Origin: Candidatus Aminicenantota bacterium
Lineage (GTDB): Bacteria > Acidobacteriota > Aminicenantia > Aminicenantales > UBA4085
DNA length: 50,495 nt
Assembly (NCBI GenBank): GCA_026393895.1
Contig: JAPKZG010000005.1
Location: 1-50,495 of the forward strand
Direction of reading: 5' to 3'
Position numbers and translations under genes: made by a program
In this document: positions 1 through 8,346 of the stretch, in pieces
How the letters are laid out: the number at the start of each line of letters is the position of its first letter
How positions within the stretch are numbered: position 1 is the stretch's first letter
Notes under the pieces: model-generated
The model's database searches: none
The model's input: the letters and a program-made list of their open reading frames with translations, nothing else
What the model was told of the DNA's origin: nothing

Positions 1-94
1 TCATTCCGATGCCGGCTCTGGGAAATCTCCTTACCGTGCTCCTGGGATTTTTCCTTACCGCGTTACTGGGAAAAGTACTTGACGTTTACAGATC

Positions 95-607
95 GTGGCC
101 CTCACTCCGGAAGCGGACGATCTTCTGCGCGGCGAGATCGAAATGGATGAATCGTACTTCGGAGGAAAACGGAAGGGAAAACGTGGACGCGGAGCTCATC
201 ATAAAGTCCCTGTTTTCGGCATTCTAGAGCGAAATGGAGTGGTTAAGGTCGATGTTGTCAAAGATGTCACGGCCGCCTCTTTGTTGAATATGACGATCAA
301 GACGGTCCGTCGCGGATCGATCGTCTACACTGATAAATTTCGGAGCTATGATACGTTGATGTTTTGCGGATATCGCCATCTCCGGGTCGATCACAAAAAA
401 AGGTATGCGAGCGGAAAAGTCTACGTGAACGGGTTGGAAGGCTTTTGGTCCTTCGCCAAGGAACGTCTGATCAAGTTCCACGGTGTCTCTCCGGATAAAT
501 TCCCTCTCTACCTTAAGGAGATGGAGTTCCGGTATAATCATCGTAAGGAGATTATCTTCAAATTGCTGGCCCAAAACGTCTGTCATTTGGTGCAAAATCG
601 TTTATAA
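95..607 (+). mobile_element. IS1595-family transposase, 3' part (N-terminus missing)
   Basis: The 170-residue frame matches the catalytic half of ISXO2/IS1595-type transposases. It has the MDESYFGGKRKGKRG motif near residue 17, an aspartate in YTDKFRSYD near residue 80, and the VNGLEGFWSFAKERL block near residue 112, which fits the DD(N/E) active site of this family. The usual N-terminal zinc-ribbon/HTH part is absent: the frame is closed by a TGA at 80-82, and the GTG at 95 is only the first possible start codon. I see no convincing terminal inverted repeat after the stop. The element is therefore probably a decayed remnant, although the missing half could lie in another frame or upstream of the window. 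It borders an AT-rich island, which fits a history of transfer. Confidence 0.8.
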
Positions 608-608
608 T
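580..608 (+). promoter_or_regulatory. Possible outward promoter at the transposase 3' end
   Basis: CTGTCA at 580-585 and a perfect TATAAT at 603-608 are separated by 17 bases. The -10 box overlaps the transposase stop codon and points into the AT-rich gene pair that starts at 642. This is sequence resemblance only; AT-rich DNA produces such matches by chance. Confidence 0.4.
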
Positions 609-641
609 CGCCTAATATTATTGTATTGGATTATTGAATAT

Positions 642-1517
642 ATGAAAAAAAGTATTCGAAATAAAATATCAAAGCATTGGGGATTAAATGACTTCATTAT
701 TACTAATCTCGCATATATCGTGTATTATTCACTTCGCACATACATTCATTCTATCCGCGATAATTGTCATATCGTCCAACCTCATCATTTAGGGCGTTCA
801 AAACGATCAAAAGTGCTTTTTATTCTGGGGGCAGGATACTCGCTGAAATCTCTTACTGATGATAACTGGCGAGAAATTGCAAACTACGATGTAGCGGGAA
901 CAACATCCACATGTCTTTTGCCTGTGAGACAAAATTATTATTTCTTGGAGGCGTCTCGAGAGAAGTCCATTTTAAATTCATGGTACAAGCCGATATACCG
1001 GGAAGCACAGCTCAAACATTCGGATGGCCGTATTCGCGAGATGATCTGGAAAAATCCATCGGTATCTTTAATGAGGAAGATTTATGATATGTCCTCGTTT
1101 TCCGCTCCGCTATTCAGCGATATACTAACCAACGATGAATCCACGCTTCGTTCAGTGATTCGGTGGACTCTTCGTTTTGGAATGGAGAAATATATATTCC
1201 TTCAGAAAAGAGCTTCAATATTTTGTTTAGCGTGGCTTGGCGTCGCTTTATTGTACGAAAAAATAGTTTATTGCGGAGTGGACCTAAACGATTCACGCTA
1301 TTTCTACGATGATCCTAATATTGCAGCGAAATACGGTATCGAAAATATATTTAAAAAACCAGACACTCCTCATAAAACGGGAATGGCAAAATTTGGCATG
1401 CCGATCGATATCGCATTACGAACCTTAGCGATGGAATGCCGTCACGTCGAGTTTTATACAGCAAATCCGTATTCGAAACTTGCCGAATTTCTTCCTTTAT
1501 GGAAGTTTAATCGATGA
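642..1517 (+). CDS. GT42/DUF115-like (sialyltransferase-fold) transferase
   Basis: This 291-residue protein has no signal peptide. Near residue 60 it carries VLFILGAGYSLKSL, which resembles the G-x-G-x-SL nucleotide-sugar loop of GT42 sialyltransferases and DUF115 proteins. Near the C-terminus it has YCGVDLNDSRYFYDD followed by a TANPYSKLAEFLPLW segment, matching the layout of Campylobacter CstII-type enzymes (GID..., then a final CPNS-like loop). The likely role is adding a sugar to a surface glycan; the donor cannot be read from sequence. ATG 642 is preferred because the reading frame upstream overlaps the transposase and looks non-coding. The gene is AT-rich and uses A/T-ending codons, unlike the rest of the window. 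It overlaps the next gene by 4 bases (ATGA), suggesting coupled translation. Confidence 0.6.
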   Translation: MKKSIRNKISKHWGLNDFIITNLAYIVYYSLRTYIHSIRDNCHIVQPHHLGRSKRSKVLFILGAGYSLKSLTDDNWREIANYDVAGTTSTCLLPVRQNYYFLEASREKSILNSWYKPIYREAQLKHSDGRIREMIWKNPSVSLMRKIYDMSSFSAPLFSDILTNDESTLRSVIRWTLRFGMEKYIFLQKRASIFCLAWLGVALLYEKIVYCGVDLNDSRYFYDDPNIAAKYGIENIFKKPDTPHKTGMAKFGMPIDIALRTLAMECRHVEFYTANPYSKLAEFLPLWKFNR

Positions 1518-2659
1518 ATAATAGAAAGAAATGGATTATTTCTTTCATATTTTTAATTGGGGTCCTTTCGCAAATTGGATTTTTCATATCGGATTTGATA
1601 TCGCTGAGGATCATATCCTTTGTATGCGGGACGTCTCTATGTCTGATCCAATTCTCGAAAAGATCGTTTCATTATTCATCGCTTTGGGTGATTGTTGTTT
1701 TGATATTTTCAGGTATTTGTCTCGATGCGATAAAGCAGGGATCAATTGGGGAACTTGATTCACTATTATTAATACCACCTCAAATCGGGTTTGCTTTAGC
1801 ATTACTAAATAAAAAGGTTTTCTCTCGTATGTTATTATGGGCTTTTATATTAGTTGCGGGTTATTTTATTATTTCAATGTTAATTGGAGTTGCCCCTTCT
1901 AATGTCCTTGTTGGGCGTAGTGCTAATCATGTTTCAACGGTTATGATTTTCCTTGGCTGTTTGGTATACGGTCGATGCGCGGATGAAAATAAGCGTTTCA
2001 GTCTTATTCCCGCTCTCATTGTATTTATGTTAAGCGTATGGGCGTTGGGGAGAGGTGGAATAATTGCATCTGGGATCATATTGGTTGGTTTATTTGTAAG
2101 TAAGCGGCGCCGGGCTCGCTTTGACTATTATTTTATTGGTTTGGGAGTTATCGTAGTCGGAATAATCCTCTTTGGAGACATCAGGATTAATTTTAATCTC
2201 TTTCACAAATCATTTTCTTTTGAAAAGTTTTCTAGCAAAAGTGCGATAGAAGATCCGCGAATCCTTATTCTGGATCAGTATAAAGAGAAACTCAACCTTA
2301 AAACCGTATTGCTTGGCTTTGATCGCGATGCCTTGGAAGAAATATTTCCTCTTGAGAATATGCACAATTCGTTTTTGGCGATGCACTTCCGCTTTGGTAT
2401 GTTTGCTTTTCCAATTATAGGATTGATGTTCTATGCTTTAGTACGTTCTCTATCAAAGAACAAGTGTTTCTTTATATTGTTGCTAGCAATTTATGTCAGA
2501 GCCTTTACCGATACAATTTTGCTTCCAACAGGGTACTTTGACTTCGTTTTTTATTTTATATATGTTCGTATTATGAATTCGTCGCGGTATCTTGTTCTAC
2601 GCAAAAAAATAACTAAGAATCCCAAAATGCCGACTCTTCTCCCAGCGGGAAATCAATAA
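1514..2659 (+). CDS. Wzy-like O-antigen/polysaccharide polymerase
   Basis: This 381-residue protein is almost entirely hydrophobic, with about ten to twelve predicted membrane helices and a polar loop around residues 225-290 that contains an MHNSFLAMHFRFG stretch. Wzy polymerases and O-antigen ligases share this plan: many helices plus one large periplasmic loop, then H-N-S/x-near-aromatic motifs. The inferred role is linking repeat units on undecaprenyl diphosphate in the inner membrane. The start codon overlaps the stop of the GT42-like gene. Composition is as AT-rich as its partner, so both were probably acquired together. A distant O-antigen ligase is the alternative; sequence alone does not separate the two. 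Confidence 0.65.
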   Translation: MNNRKKWIISFIFLIGVLSQIGFFISDLISLRIISFVCGTSLCLIQFSKRSFHYSSLWVIVVLIFSGICLDAIKQGSIGELDSLLLIPPQIGFALALLNKKVFSRMLLWAFILVAGYFIISMLIGVAPSNVLVGRSANHVSTVMIFLGCLVYGRCADENKRFSLIPALIVFMLSVWALGRGGIIASGIILVGLFVSKRRRARFDYYFIGLGVIVVGIILFGDIRINFNLFHKSFSFEKFSSKSAIEDPRILILDQYKEKLNLKTVLLGFDRDALEEIFPLENMHNSFLAMHFRFGMFAFPIIGLMFYALVRSLSKNKCFFILLLAIYVRAFTDTILLPTGYFDFVFYFIYVRIMNSSRYLVLRKKITKNPKMPTLLPAGNQ

Positions 2660-2751
2660 AATCAAGACGCGCGGATTCTCGTTATTGCTACTTAAGGGAG
2701 TATTAGAGCAAAGCGCTTGTTGTTCAACTTATAGAGTTTGAGAGAAGACAG

Positions 2752-2949
2752 GTGGAGCCGGAAATCATTCGTTCAATCGCCGAACGGTTAAAAAAGCGGC
2801 GCTTATGTTTTTTCCATATCGCCAATGAATTCGATTATCCCATGGCGATTATGGACGCAAAGGATTTTCTAAACTCTTATTCACTACAACGATGGGAATT
2901 GCCGATATACGTATCTGCCGTAAGCGTGTTCCCGGGCGGCTATGTATGA
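2752..2949 (+). CDS. Small unrecognised ORF coupled to a glycosyltransferase
   Basis: A GTG-started frame of 65 codons. I do not recognise the product. Its TGA overlaps the ATG of the following glycosyltransferase in an ATGA arrangement, and a purine-rich stretch lies just before the GTG. The frame is open upstream only to a TAG at 2704. It could be a small leader gene, the remnant of a larger gene truncated when the AT-rich island arrived, or chance. Confidence 0.25.
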   Translation: MEPEIIRSIAERLKKRRLCFFHIANEFDYPMAIMDAKDFLNSYSLQRWELPIYVSAVSVFPGGYV

Positions 2950-4091
2950 AACTCCTTATTATTATCACGGACCTAAATGTTGGCGGCGCCGAAAGAATGC
3001 TCCTTAAGGTGCTGGAACGACTGGACACGCGGTTCTCACCGAACGTCATCTCTCTCGGGACTCTTGGCGATATCGGTCCGCGTATTCAGGCGCTGGGAAT
3101 TCCGGTGGAAGCACTTGGTATGCGGCCGGGAATGCTGATTCCCATAGTTTTTTCTCGGCTGGTGCGACGGCTTAAAACGATAAAACCGGACGTAGTGCAC
3201 ACCTGGATGTACCACGCTGATTTAGTTGGCGGGCTAGCGGCGCGCATAGCAGGGGTGAAAGCCATTGGTTGGTCCATCCGCCATGGCAATCTTTCTCCTA
3301 AAGTAAACAAGCGGACAACTCTGGCGGTAATACGGGCCTGCGCCGGGTTGTCTCGGTGGGTCCCGGATAGGATTTTATCTTGTTCCGAGGAGGCGCGGAA
3401 GGCACATATAAATTTCGGAAATGCGGCGGATAAAATAGTAGTGGTGCCGAATGGTTTTGACCTTGCTCGCTATAAGCCTGATTTGGCGGCTTACGCATCC
3501 GTACGATCCGAGTTAGGCTTGGGGGAAGACGCGTCTCTTGTGGGGATGATAGGACGCTTCGATCAGCAAAAGAATCACACCGGGTTTTTCGAGGCAGCGG
3601 GTTTATTGCACAAAAAAATGCCCTCGACGCATTTTTTGCTGGCTGGTCAGGGGATAGATGATAAAAATTCTGAGCTGATGCGAGCGGTCCATGCGTCCGG
3701 GGCAGGTGGCGTTACTCATTTGCTCGGCTTGCGCAGGGACATTCCTCGCCTGATGGCAGCGCTGGACGTGTTGGCTTCCCCTGCGCACGGCGAGGCATTC
3801 CCTAACGTGTTAGGCGAAGCTATGGCCTGCGGCGTGCCCTGTGTGGTGACGGATGTGGGGGATTCGGCTTATATCGTTGGTGACACCGGGCGGGCACTAC
3901 CGCCCGGTGATATGGCTGGATTGGCGGCCGCGCTGGAAGATCTGCTCGCACTTCCGGCTGCAGAGCTGGCGGAGTTAGGCGAACGCGCTCGGGCGCGGGT
4001 GGTGGAGCATTTCGAGATTGGGAACGTGGTGAAGCGTTATGAGGCGTTTTATGACGGCCTGGCCGAGATAGGCCGTAACAGATCTTTATAA
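2946..4091 (+). CDS. GT4-family glycosyltransferase
   Basis: A 381-residue GT-B glycosyltransferase. The N-terminal domain opens with a strand and the DLNVGGAERML loop (G-G-A motif, residues about 8-18). The C-terminal domain has VGMIGRFDQQKNHTGFFEAA and the retaining-enzyme E-x7-E motif in EAFPNVLGEAMACGVP near residue 300. These are hallmarks of family GT4, which transfers a sugar from a nucleotide donor to a lipid-linked or nascent glycan at the cytoplasmic membrane face. The ATG at 2946 is chosen over an 18-codon upstream extension because MKLLIIITDLNVGGAE is a typical family start. GC content returns to the level of the rest of the window here. Donor and acceptor are unknown. Confidence 0.85.
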   Translation: MKLLIIITDLNVGGAERMLLKVLERLDTRFSPNVISLGTLGDIGPRIQALGIPVEALGMRPGMLIPIVFSRLVRRLKTIKPDVVHTWMYHADLVGGLAARIAGVKAIGWSIRHGNLSPKVNKRTTLAVIRACAGLSRWVPDRILSCSEEARKAHINFGNAADKIVVVPNGFDLARYKPDLAAYASVRSELGLGEDASLVGMIGRFDQQKNHTGFFEAAGLLHKKMPSTHFLLAGQGIDDKNSELMRAVHASGAGGVTHLLGLRRDIPRLMAALDVLASPAHGEAFPNVLGEAMACGVPCVVTDVGDSAYIVGDTGRALPPGDMAGLAAALEDLLALPAAELAELGERARARVVEHFEIGNVVKRYEAFYDGLAEIGRNRSL

Positions 4092-4129
4092 ATGCAACTG
4101 GAGGATAATAAGGGAGTGTCAAAGAGATA

Positions 4130-5287
4130 TTGTCAAACCTGGCCAGAGAGTACTACTTGAACCGTCCGAAGATCCTTTATTTTATCACCGAAGATTGGTA
4201 TTTCATCTCTCATCGACTGCCACTCGCTTTGGCAGCACAGGCTGCCGGATATGATGTAACAGTGGTAACCCATGTTGGCGAGCATAGCGAAGCTATTCTT
4301 CGTGCTGGAATCAGACTCATTCCTTTTAATATTTCACGTCGGAGCATAAATTTATTATCAGAGTTAGCAACGATTGTTCGCCTTGCCTTACTCTATCAAG
4401 AGGAAAAACCGGATATTGTGCACCATGTGGCAATGAAACCGGTTCTTTATGGAACGCTTGCAGCTAGAATTGCAGGCGTGCCAAATGTGGTGAATGCGCT
4501 TGCGGGCATGGGATATATCTTTACTTCTGATAAGCCGATGGCCCGACTCTTACGTCCTGCCATAAGCAAAGCATTCAGGATTCTCCTAAGCAGCAGCAGG
4601 TCGTTCCTAATATTACAAAATCAGGAAGACTGTGCTATGTTCATCCGTGAGCGCTTCATCAAGGAAGAGAAGATATTTCTGATCCGAGGATCAGGTGTTG
4701 ATACGGATGCTTTTTCCCCAATGGCGGAGCCTTCAGGTATCCCGGTTGTTATGCTCGCGTCACGCATGTTGTGGGATAAAGGAATTAAGGAATTCGTTGG
4801 GGCTGCCAGACGACTCAAGATTCGTGGCGTAAAAGCGCGTTTTATCTTGGTGGGGGATTCGGACTCGCATAATTTCTCGGCAATTCCCAAAAAACAACTA
4901 ACTGCCTGGCATACGGAGGGAGTGATTGAGTGGTGGGGACGACGCGATGACATGTCGGCGGTATTGGCACAAGCTCATATTGTCTGCCTTCCTACGTACC
5001 GTGAAGGACTGCCTAAAGTGCTTCTTGAAGCTGCATCCAGTGGACGTCCCATTGTGACGACGGATAGTTCTGGTTGCCGTGACGTGGTACGTAACGGAGA
5101 AAACGGTTTGCTGGTTCCGGTACGTAGTACAGTAGAATTGGCGGATGCAATTCAGAAACTGATTGAGAGTCCAGAATTACGTCAAAAAATGGGGGCTCGG
5201 GGGCGTGAAATTGCCATGAACGAGTTTACCGTGGCAAAGACCGTTGTAGAGACGATGAAAGCCTATGGAAAGCTGCTAAAGCAATGA
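4130..5287 (+). CDS. GT4-family glycosyltransferase (PglA/WbtD-like)
   Basis: A 385-residue GT-B protein beginning with a TTG codon; purine-rich sequence (AAGGGAG) lies about 14 bases upstream. The N-terminal part has KILYFITEDWYFISHRLPLA, which is typical of the GT4 group that includes GalNAc/fucosamine transferases acting second on undecaprenyl-linked sugars. The C-terminal domain has an E-x7-E motif within REGLPKVLLEAASSGRP and then a TTDSSGCRDVV nucleotide-sugar loop. The downstream SDR gene overlaps its stop by 4 bases. In known loci this order (transferase, epimerase, WecA-like initiator) builds the first two sugars of an O-unit, so that role is inferred here. Exact sugars cannot be assigned. 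Confidence 0.85.
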   Translation: MSNLAREYYLNRPKILYFITEDWYFISHRLPLALAAQAAGYDVTVVTHVGEHSEAILRAGIRLIPFNISRRSINLLSELATIVRLALLYQEEKPDIVHHVAMKPVLYGTLAARIAGVPNVVNALAGMGYIFTSDKPMARLLRPAISKAFRILLSSSRSFLILQNQEDCAMFIRERFIKEEKIFLIRGSGVDTDAFSPMAEPSGIPVVMLASRMLWDKGIKEFVGAARRLKIRGVKARFILVGDSDSHNFSAIPKKQLTAWHTEGVIEWWGRRDDMSAVLAQAHIVCLPTYREGLPKVLLEAASSGRPIVTTDSSGCRDVVRNGENGLLVPVRSTVELADAIQKLIESPELRQKMGARGREIAMNEFTVAKTVVETMKAYGKLLKQ

Positions 5288-6276
5288 AGGTCTTAGTGAC
5301 AGGTGCAACCGGCGCTGTTGGTCCGCGCGTTGTTGATGAGTTATGCTCAGCTGGGTATCAGGTGCGCACCTTCTCGCTTGACACCCTGTCGCAGGGAGCA
5401 TTTCCAAGCGGCGTTCAATCGCTTATCGGTGATGTGACCGATTTGAACTCAGTTCAATCTGCAATGGAAGGTATAAGCGCGGTGGTTAATCTCGCGGCTC
5501 TCTTGCACATCGTCAATCCGCCTCCAGAACTGCGCAAGAAATATGAACGAATCAATGTCGGCGGCACGATAAACGTTATTGACGCGGCGGTCAAAGCTGG
5601 TGTTAAACGGGTCATATTGGCCAGCACGATCGCTATATATGGCCCCTCAAACGGCGAAATTCTCAACGAGGATTCAAATACCCACCCGACTACATTTTAT
5701 GCTGAGACTAAGCTGGCTGCCGAGAAAATTGTTTTGAATGCCAAATGTGCCGATGGCCTTCCGCTTGGAACCGTGCTTCGTTTTGGCGCGGTTTATGGAG
5801 CTCGTATCAAAGGCAACTATCAGCGCCTGATAAAGGCTTTGGCACGAGGTCGATTTATAACGGTGGGCGATGGATCGAATAGGCGTACGTTGATCTATGA
5901 CAAAGACCTGGCACGTGCTGTCAAGTTGGCAGTATCACATCATGCGGCAGCTGGACAGGTTTTCAATGTAACCGATGGCCGATTTCCTACGTTGAAGCAA
6001 CTAATAGCGGCCATGAGCCTGGCGCTTGGGCGAATCCCACCACGCTATTCATTGCCGTTAAAACCGGTGCGTTGGACAGTGGGATTGTTGGAAGATGTCG
6101 CGAGAATCATGGGGTGTCAGTCGCCGATTGCGCGTGCCATGATAGACAAGTACGTTGAAGACATTGCCGTCAGCGGCGAAAAAATTAGCCGCTTCCTCGG
6201 TTTTAGCGCGCAATACGACCTGGCTTCTGGTTGGCGCGAGACCGTTGAGGATATGCGCCAAGCCGGAGAATTGTAA
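5284..6276 (+). CDS. NAD-dependent epimerase/dehydratase (extended SDR)
   Basis: A 330-residue extended short-chain dehydrogenase/reductase. The Rossmann loop is TGATGAVGPRVVDEL at residues 7-21, an alanine-rich VVNLAALLH follows, and the catalytic Tyr-x3-Lys is in FYAETKLAAEKI near residue 140, preceded by a serine in ASTIAIYG. Length and motifs fit UDP-sugar 4-epimerases or 4-ketoreductases such as those making UDP-GalNAc or fucosamine/quinovosamine. It is translationally coupled (ATGA overlap) to the preceding GT4 gene and sits upstream of a WecA/WbpL-like gene; in well-known loci that pairing supplies the sugar used by the initiator. The reaction direction and substrate are not readable. 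Confidence 0.8.
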   Translation: MKVLVTGATGAVGPRVVDELCSAGYQVRTFSLDTLSQGAFPSGVQSLIGDVTDLNSVQSAMEGISAVVNLAALLHIVNPPPELRKKYERINVGGTINVIDAAVKAGVKRVILASTIAIYGPSNGEILNEDSNTHPTTFYAETKLAAEKIVLNAKCADGLPLGTVLRFGAVYGARIKGNYQRLIKALARGRFITVGDGSNRRTLIYDKDLARAVKLAVSHHAAAGQVFNVTDGRFPTLKQLIAAMSLALGRIPPRYSLPLKPVRWTVGLLEDVARIMGCQSPIARAMIDKYVEDIAVSGEKISRFLGFSAQYDLASGWRETVEDMRQAGEL

Positions 6277-6379
6277 AGATAATCGGTTTACTCCGTTTAA
6301 GCTTTTTTCGGTAGTGGTGAAGTTATAGAGTGAAAATTAACTGAAACTGCGAAAAGACATCTAGCGGAAAAGGCGAAAC

Positions 6380-7345
6380 ATGGGATGTGAATTAGCCCTT
6401 GGCTTACTCGCTATAGGCCTGGGCACTTTCGGCGCCTTCGTAATTGGCCGTTTCGGCGGTCGCCTTGGACTGATTGACCAACCGAATATACGGAGTTCTC
6501 ATTCGCGGGAAACGCCCAAGGGGGGCGGGGTAGGAATAGCGTCGACATTTCTATTGACTGCTGTTGTTTTGGATATGCCGATTGCCCTTTGGTTGCCGCT
6601 GGGTGCTGTGGCCGGACTGTCGCTTCGCGGAGACCAGGTCGAAATCTCGCCTAAACTGCGGTTGCCTGTGCAATTTATTTTAATGGGGATCCTGGTAATA
6701 GGGTTGGGTGCAGGCATCTACCAAGGTATTCCAAGAATTCTTATGACCGTGTTTTGGATCGTTTTTATCGTTGGGACAGCGAATTTCTTCAATTTTATGG
6801 ACGGAATCAACGGCATCGCTGCCATCAGCGGGGTGGTCGGGTTTGGATTGTTAACAATTGAAACGTACAAAGAACAGCCCGAGGTCGGTCTCCTGGCAGT
6901 TTGTATGGCGTTGGCCTGCTTAGGATTTCTGCCGTTCAATCTTCCCCGGGCGCGGGTGTTTATGGGCGATGTCGGCAGCATTTTATTGGGCGGAGTATTT
7001 GCCGGACTGGTTTTCCTTGCGTCCCGGACGGTTACGGATTTTCTGTGCATGATTTCATTCCTGTTTCCATTTTATGCCGATGAACTGACGACGATGATTG
7101 TCAGGATTCGGGCCGGCGAGAATCTGACCCAAGCCCATCGGCGGCATATTTATCAGTTATTGGCCAATGAGCGGCAAATCCCTCATTGGAAGGTATCCGC
7201 TGGTTATGGCCTTTTTCAGTTGCTGGTGGGAATTAGCGCTTTGATAAGCAAAAAATTTGGAATTATTGCTGTTCTAACGGTACTGGCGATTTGGTCTGCT
7301 CTGTTTATAACCGGTAGCTATTATGTAAGGAGAGAGCATTATTAA
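6380..7345 (+). CDS. WecA/WbpL-like undecaprenyl-phosphate sugar-1-phosphate transferase
   Basis: A 321-residue polytopic membrane protein of the MraY/WecA superfamily. Recognisable motifs are LGLIDQPNIRSSHSRETPKG near residue 30, the metal-binding NFFNFMDGINGIA near residue 135, FMGDVGS near residue 195, and the cytoplasmic AHRRHIYQLL near residue 250. The enzyme transfers a HexNAc-1-phosphate from a UDP-sugar to undecaprenyl phosphate and so starts O-antigen or capsule synthesis. The short length and the sequence HRRHIYQ fit the WbpL/bacterial WecA-like branch. Neighbouring GT4 and SDR genes support the role. The donor could be UDP-FucNAc, UDP-QuiNAc or UDP-GlcNAc. Confidence 0.88.
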   Translation: MGCELALGLLAIGLGTFGAFVIGRFGGRLGLIDQPNIRSSHSRETPKGGGVGIASTFLLTAVVLDMPIALWLPLGAVAGLSLRGDQVEISPKLRLPVQFILMGILVIGLGAGIYQGIPRILMTVFWIVFIVGTANFFNFMDGINGIAAISGVVGFGLLTIETYKEQPEVGLLAVCMALACLGFLPFNLPRARVFMGDVGSILLGGVFAGLVFLASRTVTDFLCMISFLFPFYADELTTMIVRIRAGENLTQAHRRHIYQLLANERQIPHWKVSAGYGLFQLLVGISALISKKFGIIAVLTVLAIWSALFITGSYYVRREHY

Positions 7346-7360
7346 GTTATAGGAAAAAAG

Positions 7361-8158
7361 TTGTTTACTATACTCTATAAACTCGTGGTCGGCTGGATCA
7401 TGCCTCCCGGGTGCTTTATCATTATTTTCATTTTTTGTGCATGGAAAACGAGGACAGTTGCTGATCCGGCGTTGCGGAAAAGACTACGCGTGTTTTCCCT
7501 TATTGGTGCTATGGGGCTGTATCTACTCTCTATCCGACCAGTTCAGCAAATGCTCGCCGGTGGTCTGGAAAATAAATATCGGGTGGTGCAGGAATCGCAA
7601 ATAAAAAAAACAAACGCCATCATCATACTGAGCGCGGGAATTGTGGAAGGCGTACCGGTGAGTTTCTCGCCGCTTCCGGCGTCTCCCGGACCTTGGGCAA
7701 TTATTCGGCTCAGCGAAGGCATCAGGCTTTATCGCAGAATCAAGGCCGAAGAACGCGAATGCACGATCATCCTGACCGGCGGATGTTTATTCGGCGACAA
7801 AAATGCCGCCAGTACTGTATCCCGCGAATGGCTTGTTTCCATGGGAATCCCCTCAAGAGATATTCGTTGGGAAACATCCGGTCGGACGACATTCGAGGAA
7901 GCTCGGTTTGCATTGCCCATAGTAAAGAGTACGGACGCGGAAGCGCTGTTTTTAGTGACTCATGCTTCGCATATGCGCAGGGCAGTAGCCAGTTTCAATA
8001 AATTCGGTTTGGCCGTGATCCCTGCTCCGTGCGGTTTTTCCGATTCGGGGAAATTGGGAGTTTTCAGTTTTCTGCCCGAAGCCGGCGCCTTGCAGGGAAA
8101 TCGTGTGCTGCTATGGGAATATCTGGGCTCTGTGTTCTATTGGTTTAAGCGTCCATAG
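7361..8158 (+). CDS. DUF218 (YdcF/SanA/ElyC-like) membrane protein
   Basis: A 265-residue protein with two N-terminal membrane helices and then a Rossmann-like DUF218 domain. Recognisable parts are TNAIIILSAGIVEG near residue 85, TILTGG followed by DKNAASTVSREWLVSMGIP near residue 140, and LFLVTHASHMRRAVASF near residue 205. Members include ElyC and SanA, linked to envelope polysaccharide or peptidoglycan homeostasis in enterobacteria; the biochemical activity is not settled. The start is a TTG preceded by AGGAAAAAAG, and the gene is 15 bases downstream of the WecA-like gene, so the two are likely co-transcribed. A role in regulating lipid-carrier use is only an inference. Confidence 0.8.
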   Translation: MFTILYKLVVGWIMPPGCFIIIFIFCAWKTRTVADPALRKRLRVFSLIGAMGLYLLSIRPVQQMLAGGLENKYRVVQESQIKKTNAIIILSAGIVEGVPVSFSPLPASPGPWAIIRLSEGIRLYRRIKAEERECTIILTGGCLFGDKNAASTVSREWLVSMGIPSRDIRWETSGRTTFEEARFALPIVKSTDAEALFLVTHASHMRRAVASFNKFGLAVIPAPCGFSDSGKLGVFSFLPEAGALQGNRVLLWEYLGSVFYWFKRP

Positions 8159-8289
8159 GAATCAGACAGGAAATAGGCCTTACAGGCGGGTTTCTGCTGA
8201 AGTTCTATCGTGAATTGCGGGATGAGGAGTTGTCCTTTGTGTGCGCTTCTCTTCGGGAGATACTTTCAGGTAAGGAGTAGAAGACAGGC

Positions 8290-8328
8290 AGATAATTGAA
8301 AAAATCGCCTTGATGGCGTATATTATCT
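8290..8328 (+). promoter_or_regulatory. Promoter within an inverted repeat, upstream of the WbpM-like gene
   Basis: TTGAAA at 8296-8301 and TATATT at 8319-8324 are 17 bases apart, a good housekeeping-type promoter. The same stretch is symmetric: AGATAAT at 8290-8296 pairs with ATTATCT at 8322-8328, and CGCC/GGCG at 8307-8310 and 8315-8318 form an inner repeat. It may be an operator over the promoter, or the two signals may coincide. Confidence 0.5.
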
Positions 8329-8346
8329 GACGCTCATAAAGAAAAA

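Noticed and set aside
9-227. A 72-codon frame as the missing transposase N-terminus
   Set aside because: It lacks the zinc-ribbon or HTH motifs of the family and overlaps the catalytic frame rather than joining it.
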